DNA of 64,000 bases, taken from the NCBI RefSeq assembly GCF_900100395.1, contig NZ_FNFB01000008.1:64071-128070 (forward strand). The letters run 5' to 3'. A model generated the notes under the pieces. The model saw only the letters and a program-made list of their open reading frames with translations. It was not told the DNA's origin and did no database searches. The stretch's first letter is position 1; each line of letters starts with the position of its first letter. Below are positions 52,012-62,855 of this stretch, one piece after another. Source of the DNA: Nonomuraea maritima (GTDB lineage Bacteria > Actinomycetota > Actinomycetes > Streptosporangiales > Streptosporangiaceae). The translations under genes and the position numbers were made by a program.

Positions 52012-53321
52012 GCCGCGATCTGGAAGCCGGACTTGCGCATGTCGGTGACCGTGGCGTCCTGAACGGCCTGGATGGCGTCGGCGAACGGGGTCCTGTCGCG
52101 CAGCGCCTTGTCGAAGGCGTCCTTGAAGGCGTTGTAGGTCGTGCCGACGTTCGGCCCGAAGGTGAAGCCCCGCGCGCCCGCGGACACGGTGGCGGCCTGC
52201 TGCCAGAAGTCGGGCTGGTTGGAGAAGTACTCGGGGGCCTGGCCGAGCGCCGACTGGGCCTTGGTCGTGGCCGGGTAGATCGCGGCCTCCTTGACCAGGA
52301 GGTCCACGGCCGCGGGGTCGGTGTTGAGCCAGGTGGCGAACTTCGCGGCGGCGGCCCGGTGCGGCGACGCGGCCGCCACGGCCGTGGACGAGCCGCCCCA
52401 GAAGCCGCTGTGGTTCTCGCCGGCGTTCCACTGCGGCAGCGGCGCGACCGCCCACTTGCCCGCGGCCTTCGGCGCGTTGCTCGACAGCACGCCCGGCGCC
52501 CACACGGCGGACGGCCACGTGAGCAGCTTGCCGTCGTTCAGTGCCTTGTTCCACTCGGGGGTGAAGTACGGCATGTCGTCGATGGCGCCCTCCTTGACCA
52601 GGCCGTCCCAGTACGCGGCGACCTTCTTGGTGGGCTCGTCGGCGATCCCGACCTTCCACGACTCGCCGCTGATCGACCACCACTGAGCGCCGGCCTGCTG
52701 GGCGAGGCCGGTGAACGCGCCGGGATCCTTGCTGGAGAAGGTGCCGAGGTGGACCGACGGGTCCTTCTTGCGCACCGCGCGGGCCGCGTCGGCGTACTCC
52801 TGCCAGGTCTTCGGGACGTCGATGCCGTACTTGTCGAACAGGTCCTGGCGGTAGAAGAGCATCATGGGGCCGCTGTCCTGCGGGATGCCGTAGACCGCGT
52901 CGGTGCCGAGGGTCACCAGCCCCCACAGGCCGTCGCTGAACTCACCCTTGATCGCGGCGGTCTCGTTCTTGAGGTCGGCGACCGCTTCGGCGGCGATGAA
53001 CGACGGCAGGTGCTGGTACTCCGCCTGCACGAGGTCCGGAGGGTTGCCCGCCTTGGCCGCGGTCAGGAACTTGGCGGCCGCGTCGTCCCCACCCGCCTGC
53101 TTGCTCACCGTCACCTGGATGTCGGGATTGGCCGCGTTCCAGACCTTGGTGATCTTGTCCATGTTCGGGGCCCAGGTCCAGTAGGTGAGCGTGACCGGGC
53201 CCGCTGCGGCGGCCGCGGGGCTCTGCGCCGCCTCGGGGCCTTCTGGTTCGCTGGATCCGCAGCTCGCGAGGGTGGCCGTGAGGGCGACGGCCAGGACAGC
53301 TCCAAGGCGGTGGGCGCGCAT
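52008..53321 (-). CDS. Lipoprotein sugar-binding protein of a CUT1 importer
   Basis: 437 residues from the ATG at 53321, fixed by GGAGGT five bases upstream (the ATG 12 bases earlier has no such site). Lipoprotein signal with lipobox LASC near residue 24, an Ala/Pro linker, then a CUT1 solute-binding protein (VTLTYWTWAPNMDKITKVWN; GIPQDSGPMMLFYR). First gene of the operon, facing the GH42 gene, so beta-galactosides are the probable ligand. Confidence 0.92.
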   Translation of the reverse strand: MRAHRLGAVLAVALTATLASCGSSEPEGPEAAQSPAAAAAGPVTLTYWTWAPNMDKITKVWNAANPDIQVTVSKQAGGDDAAAKFLTAAKAGNPPDLVQAEYQHLPSFIAAEAVADLKNETAAIKGEFSDGLWGLVTLGTDAVYGIPQDSGPMMLFYRQDLFDKYGIDVPKTWQEYADAARAVRKKDPSVHLGTFSSKDPGAFTGLAQQAGAQWWSISGESWKVGIADEPTKKVAAYWDGLVKEGAIDDMPYFTPEWNKALNDGKLLTWPSAVWAPGVLSSNAPKAAGKWAVAPLPQWNAGENHSGFWGGSSTAVAAASPHRAAAAKFATWLNTDPAAVDLLVKEAAIYPATTKAQSALGQAPEYFSNQPDFWQQAATVSAGARGFTFGPNVGTTYNAFKDAFDKALRDRTPFADAIQAVQDATVTDMRKSGFQIAA

Positions 53322-53339
53322 GCGTACCTCCATAGGGTT

Positions 53340-53355
53340 CTGTGAACGTGCACAG
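53340..53355. promoter_or_regulatory. LacI-type operator, transporter side
   Basis: CTGTGAACGTGCACAG, exact reverse complement of the site at 53466-53481, 18 bases upstream of the binding-protein start, between the divergent genes. Confidence 0.8.
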
Positions 53356-53465
53356 AGTGATGCAGCGCCGAAACGGCAGTCAAGTGGTTGTTACGCTCTC
53401 GTTAACCTCCTGCTCCATCGCGAAATTTCGGGATAGCGGTTCCCAAAGTGGACGGCAGGGGATTA

Positions 53466-53481
53466 CTGTGCACGTTCACAG
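53466..53481. promoter_or_regulatory. LacI-type operator, GH42 side
   Basis: CTGTGCACGTTCACAG, 15 bases upstream of the beta-galactosidase start. Together with the identical site at 53340 it brackets a 110-base AT-richer promoter region, as expected for coordinated divergent repression by the LacI protein of the operon. Confidence 0.8.
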
Positions 53482-53496
53482 ACAGGGAGGGGATGG

Positions 53497-55503
53497 ATGT
53501 ATCCGCAGCGTCCTGCCGGTATCGCCTTCGGCGGGGACTACAACCCGGAACAGTGGCCGCGTGAGGTCCTCGAGGAGGACGTGGCCCTGATGCGCGAAGC
53601 CGGGGTCAACCTGGTGAGCCTGGGCATGTTCTCGTGGGCGTTGATGGAGCCCGCGGAGGGGCGCTACGCGTTCGGCTGGCTGGACGAGGTGATCGACCGG
53701 CTGCACGCCGCGGGCGTCGCCGTCGACCTGGCCACGCCGACCGCCGCCCCGCCCGCGTGGTTCGTCGCGCGCCACCCCGACGTGCTGCCGGTCAGCAGGG
53801 AGGGAAGGCGGATCGGCTTCGGCGGCAGGCAGAGCGCCTGCTCCAGCGCGCCGGCCTTCCGCGAGGCGACCGCGCGCCTGGTGCGCGCCCTGGGCGAGCA
53901 CTACCGCGACCATCCCGCCGTGGTGATGTGGCACGTGCACAACGAGTACGGCGCGCCGCTCGGCGAGTGCTACTGCGAGCACAGCGTGGCCGCCTGGCGG
54001 CAGTGGCTGCGGCGCACCTACCGCGACCTGTCCGCGCTGAACGACGCCTGGGGCACCACGTTCTGGGGCCAGATCTACACCGACTGGTCCGAGATCGACG
54101 CCCCGCGCGCCAACCACACGATCGTCAACCCGGCCCAGCGTCTCGACTACGCCCGCTTCAGCGACGCCCAGCACCGCGAGCACTACGCGCTCCAGCGTGA
54201 CATCCTGCGCGAGCTGACCCCCGGCGTCCCGGTGACCACCAACTTCGCCGGCACCGTCAACTGCAAGTCGACCGACCTGTGGCAGTGGGCCCGCGAGGTC
54301 GACGTGATCGCCAACGACCACTACCTGAAGGCCGAGCGGCCGGACAACCACATCGACCTGGCCATGTCCGCCGACCTCGCCCGCTCGGTGGCCGGCGGCG
54401 CGCCCTGGATGCTCATGGAGCACTCGGCGGGCGCGGTCAACTGGCAGCCGCGCAACATCGCCAAGCGGCCGGGGGAGATGCGCCGCAACAGCCTCGCCCA
54501 CGTCGCCCGCGGCTCCGACAGCGTGCTGTTCTTCCAGTTCAGGGCCTCGCGGTTCGGGGCGGAGAAGTTCCACTCCGGGCTCGTGCCGCACGCCGGCACC
54601 GACTCCGAGCAGTGGCGGGAGGTCGTCCGGCTGGGCGCCGACCTGCGCAGGCTCGCCGGGGTTCGGGGCAGCGCGGTGCGGGCCGAGGTGGCGCTGGTCT
54701 GGGACTGGGAGTCGTACTGGGCGCTGGAGCTGGACTGGCGGCCGTCGGTCGATCTGACGTTCAGGGAGCGGATGGACGCCTTCTACGAGGCACTGTGGCG
54801 GGAGCACGTCACGGTGGATTTCGTCCACCCTTCTGCTGATATTTCGAGTTATCGGGTGGTGATCGCGCCGAGCTCGTACCTGCTCACCGAGCACTCCGCC
54901 AAGAACCTGCACCGGTACGTCGAGGCGGGCGGTCACCTGCTCGTGTCGTACTTCTCCGGCATCGTGGACGAGCACGACACCATCCACCCGGGCGCCCACC
55001 CCGGCGCGCTCCGCGAGCTGCTCGGCCTGTCGATCGAGGAGTTCCACCCGCTGCGCGAGCACGAGACCGTGACTCTCACCGGTGGGGCTCTCGCCGACGG
55101 CGACCCGATGAGCGGCACGATCTGGTCCGAGCGGGTCCGCCCGGCGGGCGCGGCCACCGTGCGCCGCTTCGCCGAGGGCCCCGACGCGGGACACCCCGCC
55201 GTGACCCGCCACGACCTCGGCGCGGGCACCGCCTGGTACCTCGCCACCGCCCCCGTCACCGGCCTGCGCGAACTGCTCGGACAGGTGCTCGGCCACGCGG
55301 GCGTCTCCCGCCCGCACGGCCTGCCCGACACCCTCGAACTGGTACGCAGGGGCGACCACGTCTTCCTGATCAACCACGGCGACCATCCGGTCCAGGTGGA
55401 GGGGGTGACCGGCACCGACGTCTTCGACGGTGTCCGCCACGACGGGCCGGTCACCGTCGCGCCAGGAGCGGTGGTGGTCCTCGCCGAGACCCACCGACCC
55501 TAG
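53497..55503 (+). CDS. Beta-galactosidase, glycoside hydrolase family 42
   Basis: 668 residues, no signal peptide, so intracellular. GH42 start GGDYNPEQWPREVLEEDV; acid/base Glu150 in HVHNEYG; nucleophile Glu308 in LMEHSAGAVNW; a family zinc-site-like Cys pair (ECYCEH) near residue 158; C-terminal trimerisation and beta domains. Hydrolyses beta-galactosides imported by the divergent ABC system. GGGAGGGG precedes the start. Confidence 0.95.
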   Translation: MYPQRPAGIAFGGDYNPEQWPREVLEEDVALMREAGVNLVSLGMFSWALMEPAEGRYAFGWLDEVIDRLHAAGVAVDLATPTAAPPAWFVARHPDVLPVSREGRRIGFGGRQSACSSAPAFREATARLVRALGEHYRDHPAVVMWHVHNEYGAPLGECYCEHSVAAWRQWLRRTYRDLSALNDAWGTTFWGQIYTDWSEIDAPRANHTIVNPAQRLDYARFSDAQHREHYALQRDILRELTPGVPVTTNFAGTVNCKSTDLWQWAREVDVIANDHYLKAERPDNHIDLAMSADLARSVAGGAPWMLMEHSAGAVNWQPRNIAKRPGEMRRNSLAHVARGSDSVLFFQFRASRFGAEKFHSGLVPHAGTDSEQWREVVRLGADLRRLAGVRGSAVRAEVALVWDWESYWALELDWRPSVDLTFRERMDAFYEALWREHVTVDFVHPSADISSYRVVIAPSSYLLTEHSAKNLHRYVEAGGHLLVSYFSGIVDEHDTIHPGAHPGALRELLGLSIEEFHPLREHETVTLTGGALADGDPMSGTIWSERVRPAGAATVRRFAEGPDAGHPAVTRHDLGAGTAWYLATAPVTGLRELLGQVLGHAGVSRPHGLPDTLELVRRGDHVFLINHGDHPVQVEGVTGTDVFDGVRHDGPVTVAPGAVVVLAETHRP

Positions 55504-55540
55504 GAGGACCAGCGACGCGTCCGCACCGCACCTGTTGCCG

Positions 55541-55570
55541 CGCGACCGCTCCTTCCGAGGAGCGGTTGCG
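55541..55570 (+). terminator. Terminator after the GH42 gene
   Basis: 13-base stem with one G-T mismatch (CGCGACCGCTCCT at 55541-55553 with 55558-55570) and a TCCG loop, about 40 bases past the stop. Confidence 0.7.
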
Positions 55571-55602
55571 CCGCACTCGGGGCGAGCGCCTACGGTGAAG
55601 GC

Positions 55603-56064
55603 ATGCGCCTGACCGCCTTCACCGACATCTCCCTGCGCATCGTCATGCGGCTGGCCGTGGCGCGGCCCGACGACCTGCTCACCACCCGGGCCGTGGCCGA
55701 CGTGGTCGCCGTCCCCTACACGCACGCCGCCAAGGCCGTCGCCCGGCTGAGCGAGCTCGGCGTGGTGGAGGCGCGGCGCGGCCGGGGCGGTGGGATGCAT
55801 CTCACTCGGACCGGGCGTGACATGACCGTCGGCGCCCTCGTCCGCGCGCTCGAGGGCGAGGGCGACGTGGTGGGCTGCGAGGACGACCCGCCCTGCCCGC
55901 TGCGCTCGGCCTGCCGCCTGCGCATGGCGCTGCGTCAGGCCCGGGAGGCCTTCTACGCCTCCCTCGACACGGTCACCGTCGGCTCGCTGGTCGACCAGCC
56001 GACCGGGCCGCTGCTTCTGTCGCTGGTAACCCCCGGGGAACGGACCATCGCCACGGCCACATAA
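55603..56064 (+). CDS. nsrR: NsrR, nitric-oxide-sensing Rrf2-family repressor
   Basis: 153 residues. Rrf2 winged HTH at the N-terminus; the cluster ligands Cys92, Cys98 and Cys104 have C-x5-C-x5-C spacing, and Asp8 (MRLTAFTD) is the fourth ligand known from Streptomyces coelicolor NsrR. It binds a [4Fe-4S] cluster that reacts with NO and then releases DNA. Just upstream of the flavohemoglobin gene, with an operator overlapping its own stop codon. Confidence 0.93.
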   Translation: MRLTAFTDISLRIVMRLAVARPDDLLTTRAVADVVAVPYTHAAKAVARLSELGVVEARRGRGGGMHLTRTGRDMTVGALVRALEGEGDVVGCEDDPPCPLRSACRLRMALRQAREAFYASLDTVTVGSLVDQPTGPLLLSLVTPGERTIATAT

Positions 56065-56085
56065 TATGAATCGCAGATACCAATT
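56063..56085. promoter_or_regulatory. NsrR operator in front of the flavohemoglobin gene
   Basis: AATATGAATCGCAGATACC followed by AATT resembles the Streptomyces NsrR site (about AACACGAATATCATCTACC then AATT). It begins on the nsrR stop codon and lies about 25 bases before the hmp start. Confidence 0.75.
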
Positions 56086-56107
56086 TAGGTTGATCTGGGG
56101 GTCAAAC

Positions 56108-57283
56108 ATGCTGTCGGAAGAGAGCGCGGCGGTCGTCCGCGCCACGCTGCCGCTGGTCGGGACGCACCTCGACGCGATCGCGTCCAGGTTCTACGAGACC
56201 ATGTTCGCCGATCGTCCCGAACTGCTCGACGGGCTGTTCAACCGGGGCAACCAGCGCAGCGGCGACCAGCGTAAGGCGCTCGCGGGCGCCATCGCGGGGT
56301 TCGCGGGCGCGCTGCTGGCCCATCCCGACGAGCGTCCCGACGCGCTGCTGCGGCGCATCGCGCACAAGCACGCCGCCGTGGGCGTGACCGACGACCAGTA
56401 CGTCGTCGTCCACAAGTACCTGTTCGGGGCGATCGCCGAGGTGCTCGGCGACGTCGTCACCCCCGAGGTCGCCGCCGCATGGGACGAGGTCTACTGGCTG
56501 ATGGCCGGGGCGCTGATCGCCCTGGAGTCCCGCGTCCACGCCGAGACCGGCACCCGGCCCGGCCACACGTGGCGCACCTGGACGGTCGCCGAGCGGCGCG
56601 AGGAGACCGCCGACGCCGTCTCGCTGGTGCTGCGGCCGGTCGGCGACGAGCCGGTGCCGCCCACGCGCCCCGGCCAGTACGTCAGCGTCCGCGTCCGCAT
56701 GCCCGACGGCGTCCACCAGCTCCGGCAGTACTCCGTGTCCGGCCAGAGCGCAGACGGGCTGCGCCGGATCACCGTCAAGCGGGTGCGCGGCGCCGACGTG
56801 CCGGACGGCGAGGTGTCCTCGCTGCTGCACGCCACCGTGCGCGAGGGTGACGAGCTGACCGTGTCGGCGCCGTTCGGCGACGTCGCGCTGGAGGACGGCG
56901 ACGCGCCGCTCGTGCTCGTCTCGGCCGGCATCGGCTGCACCCCCATCACCGGCATGCTGGAGCACCTGGCCCGCACCGGCGACTCCCGCCAGGTGCTGCT
57001 GCTGCACGCCGACCGCTCCCGCGCCGATCACGCCCTGCGCGAGGACATGGAACGCCTCACCGACGCCCTGCCCGCCGCGCGGCGGATCTTCTGGTACGAG
57101 GACGATCACGGCCTCATGGACCTGGACGGCGTCGAGATCCCGCAGGGGGCGATCGTCTACCTGTGCGGGCCGGTGCCGTTCATGCGCGTGGCCCGCGGCG
57201 CCCTGCTGCGGGCCGGCGTCGCCGCCAGGAACCTGCACTACGAGGTCTTCGGCTCCGACCTCTGGCTGCCGGACGCCGCGTGA
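56108..57283 (+). CDS. hmp: Flavohemoglobin (nitric oxide dioxygenase)
   Basis: 391 residues from ATG 56108; an earlier in-frame ATG would overlap the operator. The globin domain (residues 1-140, proximal His near residue 88 in HKHAAVGV) is followed by an FAD-binding domain (RQYSVSG, PGQYVSVR) and an NAD-binding domain (VLVSAGIGCTPITGML; LCGPVPFM). Converts NO and O2 to nitrate with NAD(P)H electrons. Controlled by the adjacent NsrR. Confidence 0.95.
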   Translation: MLSEESAAVVRATLPLVGTHLDAIASRFYETMFADRPELLDGLFNRGNQRSGDQRKALAGAIAGFAGALLAHPDERPDALLRRIAHKHAAVGVTDDQYVVVHKYLFGAIAEVLGDVVTPEVAAAWDEVYWLMAGALIALESRVHAETGTRPGHTWRTWTVAERREETADAVSLVLRPVGDEPVPPTRPGQYVSVRVRMPDGVHQLRQYSVSGQSADGLRRITVKRVRGADVPDGEVSSLLHATVREGDELTVSAPFGDVALEDGDAPLVLVSAGIGCTPITGMLEHLARTGDSRQVLLLHADRSRADHALREDMERLTDALPAARRIFWYEDDHGLMDLDGVEIPQGAIVYLCGPVPFMRVARGALLRAGVAARNLHYEVFGSDLWLPDAA

Positions 57284-57310
57284 GACCGCCGCGGGCGGCA
57301 TGATGGGCGC

Positions 57311-57943
57311 ATGATGATCGACGACGCGCTCACCACCACCCGCAGCGTACGCAAGCGCCTCGACCTCACCCGCCCCGTGCCGCTCGACCTGGTCAAGGAG
57401 TGCCTGGAGATCGCCCTCCAGGCACCCACGGGCGGCAACGCGCAGGGCTGGCACTGGATCGTGGTCACCGACCCCGAGCTGCGCAGGGCCATCGGCGAGC
57501 ACTACGCCCGCTCCTGGAACCGCTACTACGCCTCCGGCACCTCGGCGGCCTCGCGGTTCGCCGACGACCCGGTGCGGGCGTCGGTGCAGTCGCGGGTGTC
57601 CGACAGCGCCGCCTACCTGGGCGAGCACATGGGCGACGTGCCGGTGCTGGTCCTCGGCTGCATCGCCACGCCGGGCGGCCTGCCCGAGGGCAACCAGGCC
57701 GGGCTGTGGGGGTCGCTGCTCCCGGCCGCGTGGAGCTACATGCTCGCCGCCCGCGCGCGCGGCCTCGGCACGGCGTGGACGACGCTGCACCTGGCGTACG
57801 AGCGTGAGGTCGCCCAGCTGCTCGGCATCCCGGACAACGTCCGCCAGGGCGTGCTCCTGCCGACCGCCTACTACACCGGCGACACCTTCCGGCCCGCCCC
57901 GAGGCAGCCGCTGGACGAGGTTCTCCACCTCGACCGCTGGTAA
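57311..57943 (+). CDS. Nitroreductase family protein
   Basis: 210 residues, FMN-binding nitroreductase fold: TTRSVRKRLDLTRPVP (FMN phosphate site), ALQAPTGGNAQGWHW, and the late helix AAWSYMLAARARGLGTAWTTLH. Starts 28 bases after hmp on the same strand and may be in its transcript, which would link it to nitrosative stress. Substrate unknown. Confidence 0.9.
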   Translation: MMIDDALTTTRSVRKRLDLTRPVPLDLVKECLEIALQAPTGGNAQGWHWIVVTDPELRRAIGEHYARSWNRYYASGTSAASRFADDPVRASVQSRVSDSAAYLGEHMGDVPVLVLGCIATPGGLPEGNQAGLWGSLLPAAWSYMLAARARGLGTAWTTLHLAYEREVAQLLGIPDNVRQGVLLPTAYYTGDTFRPAPRQPLDEVLHLDRW

Positions 57944-57994
57944 CGGCCTCGCCGGTCGCGCACAGTGGAGGGCACGACCGAAACGAGGTGCGCC

Positions 57995-59035
57995 ATGACA
58001 TCGTTGCCGCTGCTGCCGACCACGCTGGTCGGCAGCTACGCCCAGCCCGACTGGCTGATCGACCGCGCCCGGCTGGCCGGCCGCTTCCCGCCCCGCGTCC
58101 GCGCCCGTGAGCTGTGGCGGGTCGCGCCGGAACACCTCGCGCAGGCCCAGGACGACGCCACCGAGCTGGCGATCCTGGCCCAGGAGCGGGCCGGGCTGGA
58201 CATCGTCACCGACGGCGAGATGCGCCGCGAGAGCTACTCCAACCACTTCGCCACCGCCCTCGACGGCATCGACGTGGACAACCCGGGCACCGCGCTCGAC
58301 CGCAGCGGGCACCCCAACCCGGTGCCGCGCATCGTCGGCCCCATCCGCCGGACGCGTCCGGTGCAGGTGGACGACCTGCGGTTCCTGCGCGCGCACACCG
58401 GCCACGTGGTGAAGATGACCGTTCCCGGGCCGTTCACCATGAGCCAGCAGGCGCAGAACGACCACTATCCGGACGCCGAGTCCGCCGCCATGGACTACGC
58501 GGCGGCGGTGAACGCCGAGATCCGCGACCTGTTCGCCGCCGGGGCCGACATCGTCCAGATCGACGAGCCGTACATGCAGGCCCGGCCTGACGCGGCACGC
58601 GCGTACGGGCTGGCCGCCCTGAACGCCGCCCTCGACGGGGTCACCGGCACGACGGCGGTGCACATCTGCTTCGGTTACGCGGCGATCATCCACGAGCGGC
58701 CGGAGGCGTACTCGTTCCTGCCGGAGCTGGCCGGGTGTCCCGTACGGCAGGTGTCGATCGAGACCGCGCAGTCGGGGCTGGACCTCGGTGTGCTGGCCGA
58801 CCTGAAGGACAAGACGGTGATCCTCGGCGTGATCGACCTGTCCACGCCCGAGGTGGAGCCGGTGGAGGTGGTGGCCGACCGGGTGCGCCGGGCCTTCGAC
58901 CGGGTGCCGCCCGACCGGCTGGTCATCTCCACCGACTGCGGCATGAAGTACCTGCCGAGGGCTTCGGCCGAGGGCAAGATGCGCGCCATGGCGGGCGCCG
59001 CCCGCCTGCTGCGCGCCGAACTCGGCGTCTCCTGA
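57995..59035 (+). CDS. MetE C-terminal-like cobalamin-independent methyltransferase family protein
   Basis: 346 residues from ATG 57995 behind CGAGGTG. TIM-barrel family of MetE C-terminal domains: LPTTLVGSYAQPDWL, IVTDGEMRRESYSNHF, QIDEPYMQARP. Zinc ligands HICFGY, Glu and STDCGMKYL are in place. Without the MetE N-terminal half it probably uses another methyl donor or thiol acceptor; related proteins act on homocysteine with methylcobalamin-like or S-methylmethionine donors. Exact substrate open. Confidence 0.88.
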   Translation: MTSLPLLPTTLVGSYAQPDWLIDRARLAGRFPPRVRARELWRVAPEHLAQAQDDATELAILAQERAGLDIVTDGEMRRESYSNHFATALDGIDVDNPGTALDRSGHPNPVPRIVGPIRRTRPVQVDDLRFLRAHTGHVVKMTVPGPFTMSQQAQNDHYPDAESAAMDYAAAVNAEIRDLFAAGADIVQIDEPYMQARPDAARAYGLAALNAALDGVTGTTAVHICFGYAAIIHERPEAYSFLPELAGCPVRQVSIETAQSGLDLGVLADLKDKTVILGVIDLSTPEVEPVEVVADRVRRAFDRVPPDRLVISTDCGMKYLPRASAEGKMRAMAGAARLLRAELGVS

Positions 59036-59036
59036 G

Positions 59037-59067
59037 GTTCGGGGCCCGCGACCCGCGGGCCCCGAAC
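59037..59067. terminator. Bidirectional terminator between MetE-like and GH1 genes
   Basis: 14-bp perfect stem: GTTCGGGGCCCGCG at 59037-59050 with 59054-59067, 3-base loop, filling the 33-base gap between two convergent stops. Confidence 0.9.
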
Positions 59068-59068
59068 G

Positions 59069-60881
<1,813 letters not shown>

Positions 60882-61433
60882 TCAGCTCGCGCGGACGCAC
60901 TCACCGGTGAACGCGCCCTCCCCGGCGGGGTACTCGACCCGCACGCCCTTCTCCAGGAAGGCGTCGGGAAGCGCGGAGCAGAACTCCCAGCGTTCGGATG
61001 AGCGCGCCTTCCCGGTGGGCGCGTCGGCGTACGTGGCGAGCTGGTCGAGGACGTCGCCCATGTCCTCCCGCCTGACCTCCTGGCCCGTCGGCATCACGAG
61101 GAGTACCGGGTTCTCGTCGGTGATGACGGCCACCGCCACCGCGGCCCCCCAGCCGAGCCCCGCGAGCGCCGCGAGCGCCGTGACGGCGACCAGCCACTTC
61201 GCCGCCCTGCTCATGCCCTTCCTGGGCGCACCAGGAGCGGCGGGCGCGCCGGGCACACCGGGGGCGGCGTGCCCGGCTTGCGGTGACGGCGGCCGGCCGT
61301 CCCGGGGCAGGGGAGCCGTCCGGGACGTCCAGCCTGAGCCGTCCCAGTAACGCAGGCGGTCCCCGCCGCCCGGGTCGCGGTAGAAGCCGGGCTCGGGCAG
61401 GTCGGGAGGGAGCGGTAACTGTGCCGTGTCCAC
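60882..61433 (-). CDS. DUF2510 membrane protein
   Basis: 183 residues, GTG start with GGGAG about 7 bases upstream. Residues about 14-32 form the DUF2510 motif (PGFYRDPGG..LRYWDGSGWT), followed by a Pro/Ala-rich linker, one TM segment (about 77-100) and an extracellular domain with two cysteines (WEFCSALP, FTGECV) that probably pair. Function unknown. The sixth codon is TTA (61418-61416), rare here and a possible bldA target. Confidence 0.85.
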   Translation of the reverse strand: MDTAQLPLPPDLPEPGFYRDPGGGDRLRYWDGSGWTSRTAPLPRDGRPPSPQAGHAAPGVPGAPAAPGAPRKGMSRAAKWLVAVTALAALAGLGWGAAVAVAVITDENPVLLVMPTGQEVRREDMGDVLDQLATYADAPTGKARSSERWEFCSALPDAFLEKGVRVEYPAGEGAFTGECVRAS

Positions 61434-61545
61434 GGTGGGTCTCCCGTCCTCGCTGTGCCGGTGCGAAGGCACGCTAGCAAGATGTGGCCGGGCTCGCCTA
61501 CGGCGAGAAGGCGTAGCGCGTGATCTACCGGGCAGTGGGGCGGGG

Positions 61546-62790
61546 ATGTCCCCCTTTGACCTTGTGCTGGCGCTCGGCGGAGGCGCCGCGCTGCTCGCCG
61601 CGATCCTGCCCGAGGCCATCGCCGGCCGTCCCGTGTCCCTGCCCCTGGTGTGTCTCGTCGCCGGGCTCGTCGTGTTCGCGCTGCCGATCGGGCTGCCCGA
61701 GCCCGACCCGATCACCCACCGGGTGGCGCTGGAGCACATCACCGAGCTGTGCGTGGTCATCTCCCTCATGGGCGCCGGCCTGGCGATCAACCGCCGCGCG
61801 GGGCCGCGCGGCTGGTCGACCACCTGGCGGCTGCTCGGGCTGGCCATGCCGCTCACCGTGGCGGGGGTGGCGCTCGCCGCGACCGGCGTCGCGGGCTGGC
61901 CGATCGGCTCGGCGCTGCTGCTCGGCGCCGTCCTCGCGCCCACGGACCCGGTGCTGGCCTCCGACGTGCACGTCGGCGAGCCCGCGGACGCCGAGAACGC
62001 CGACGACGAGGTCCGTTTCGCCCTCACCTCGGAGGCAGGTCTCAACGACGGGCTCGCCTTCCCCTTCGTGTACGCCGCCATCGCCGTGGCCGCGGCCGGC
62101 GGGACCGGCTGGCTGGGGGAGTGGGCGCTGGCCGACGTGCTCTACCGGACCGTGGCCGGGCTCCTGTCCGGCCTGCTCATCGGCTACCTGCTGGGCCGGC
62201 TGTTCTTCCGCGCCCGCACGAACGGCGTGCGCCTGTCGGAACGCCGCGACGGGTTCGTCGCGCTGGCCGCCACGCTCCTCGCGTACGGGGTGACGGAACT
62301 CCTGCACGGCTACGGCTTCGTGGCGGTGTTCGTGACCGCGTGCGCCATCCGGCGGGCGGAGTTCGGGCACGGCTACAACAACGTCCTGCACGGCTTCGTC
62401 GATCAGCTGGAACGGCTGCTCACGGCCTGGCTGCTGCTCCTGCTCGGGGGCTTCGTCATGACCGGCGGCCTGGCGGCGCTCACCTGGCGCGGCGCCGCCG
62501 TCGGGCTGCTGCTGCTGCTGGTGATCAGGCCGCTGGCGGGCTGGCTGACCCAGTGGCGCGGTCCCGCAGGGCCCAGGGAACGGCTGGTGATCTCGTTCTT
62601 CGGCATCCGGGGGATCGGGTCGCTGTTCTACCTCGCGTACGCGCTCGGCCAGGCCGACTTCGGCGTCCCCGCCGACGAGCTGTGGGCCGTCACCGGCTTC
62701 ACGGTGGTCGCCTCCGTCGTGCTCCACGGCGTCACGGCCACCCCCGTGATGGCCCGGGTGGACGCCGTACGCGAGCGAACCTCCCCGTGA
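61546..62790 (+). CDS. Cation/proton antiporter, CPA1/NhaP type
   Basis: 414 residues from ATG 61546 behind GTGGGGCGGGG. About 12 TM segments. The ion-binding acids appear in LAPTDPVLASDVHVG (TM5) and LTSEAGLNDGLAFPF (TM6), the CPA1 signature; ISFFGIRGIGSLFYLAYAL is the conserved Arg-containing TM. Exchanges Na+ or K+ for H+ for pH and salt balance. No C-terminal regulatory domain. Confidence 0.92.
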   Translation: MSPFDLVLALGGGAALLAAILPEAIAGRPVSLPLVCLVAGLVVFALPIGLPEPDPITHRVALEHITELCVVISLMGAGLAINRRAGPRGWSTTWRLLGLAMPLTVAGVALAATGVAGWPIGSALLLGAVLAPTDPVLASDVHVGEPADAENADDEVRFALTSEAGLNDGLAFPFVYAAIAVAAAGGTGWLGEWALADVLYRTVAGLLSGLLIGYLLGRLFFRARTNGVRLSERRDGFVALAATLLAYGVTELLHGYGFVAVFVTACAIRRAEFGHGYNNVLHGFVDQLERLLTAWLLLLLGGFVMTGGLAALTWRGAAVGLLLLLVIRPLAGWLTQWRGPAGPRERLVISFFGIRGIGSLFYLAYALGQADFGVPADELWAVTGFTVVASVVLHGVTATPVMARVDAVRERTSP

Positions 62791-62855
62791 CGGCGGCACA
62801 CCGGCTTCGTCCGGTGCAGGGAAAGGGCGGGACGCGGTCGGTAGGTTGGCGCTCC

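Noticed and set aside
56084..56102. TTAGGTTGATCT as a second iron box near hmp
   Set aside because: Only the left half fits the IdeR consensus; the right half is missing, and the sequence is better explained as part of the NsrR/hmp promoter region.
53476..58693. Very long reverse-strand open frames opposite GH42, nsrR, hmp and MetE-like genes
   Set aside because: They are shadows caused by high GC at third positions of the forward genes. Their products are His/Arg/Gly-rich low-complexity sequences without family motifs or ribosome sites.
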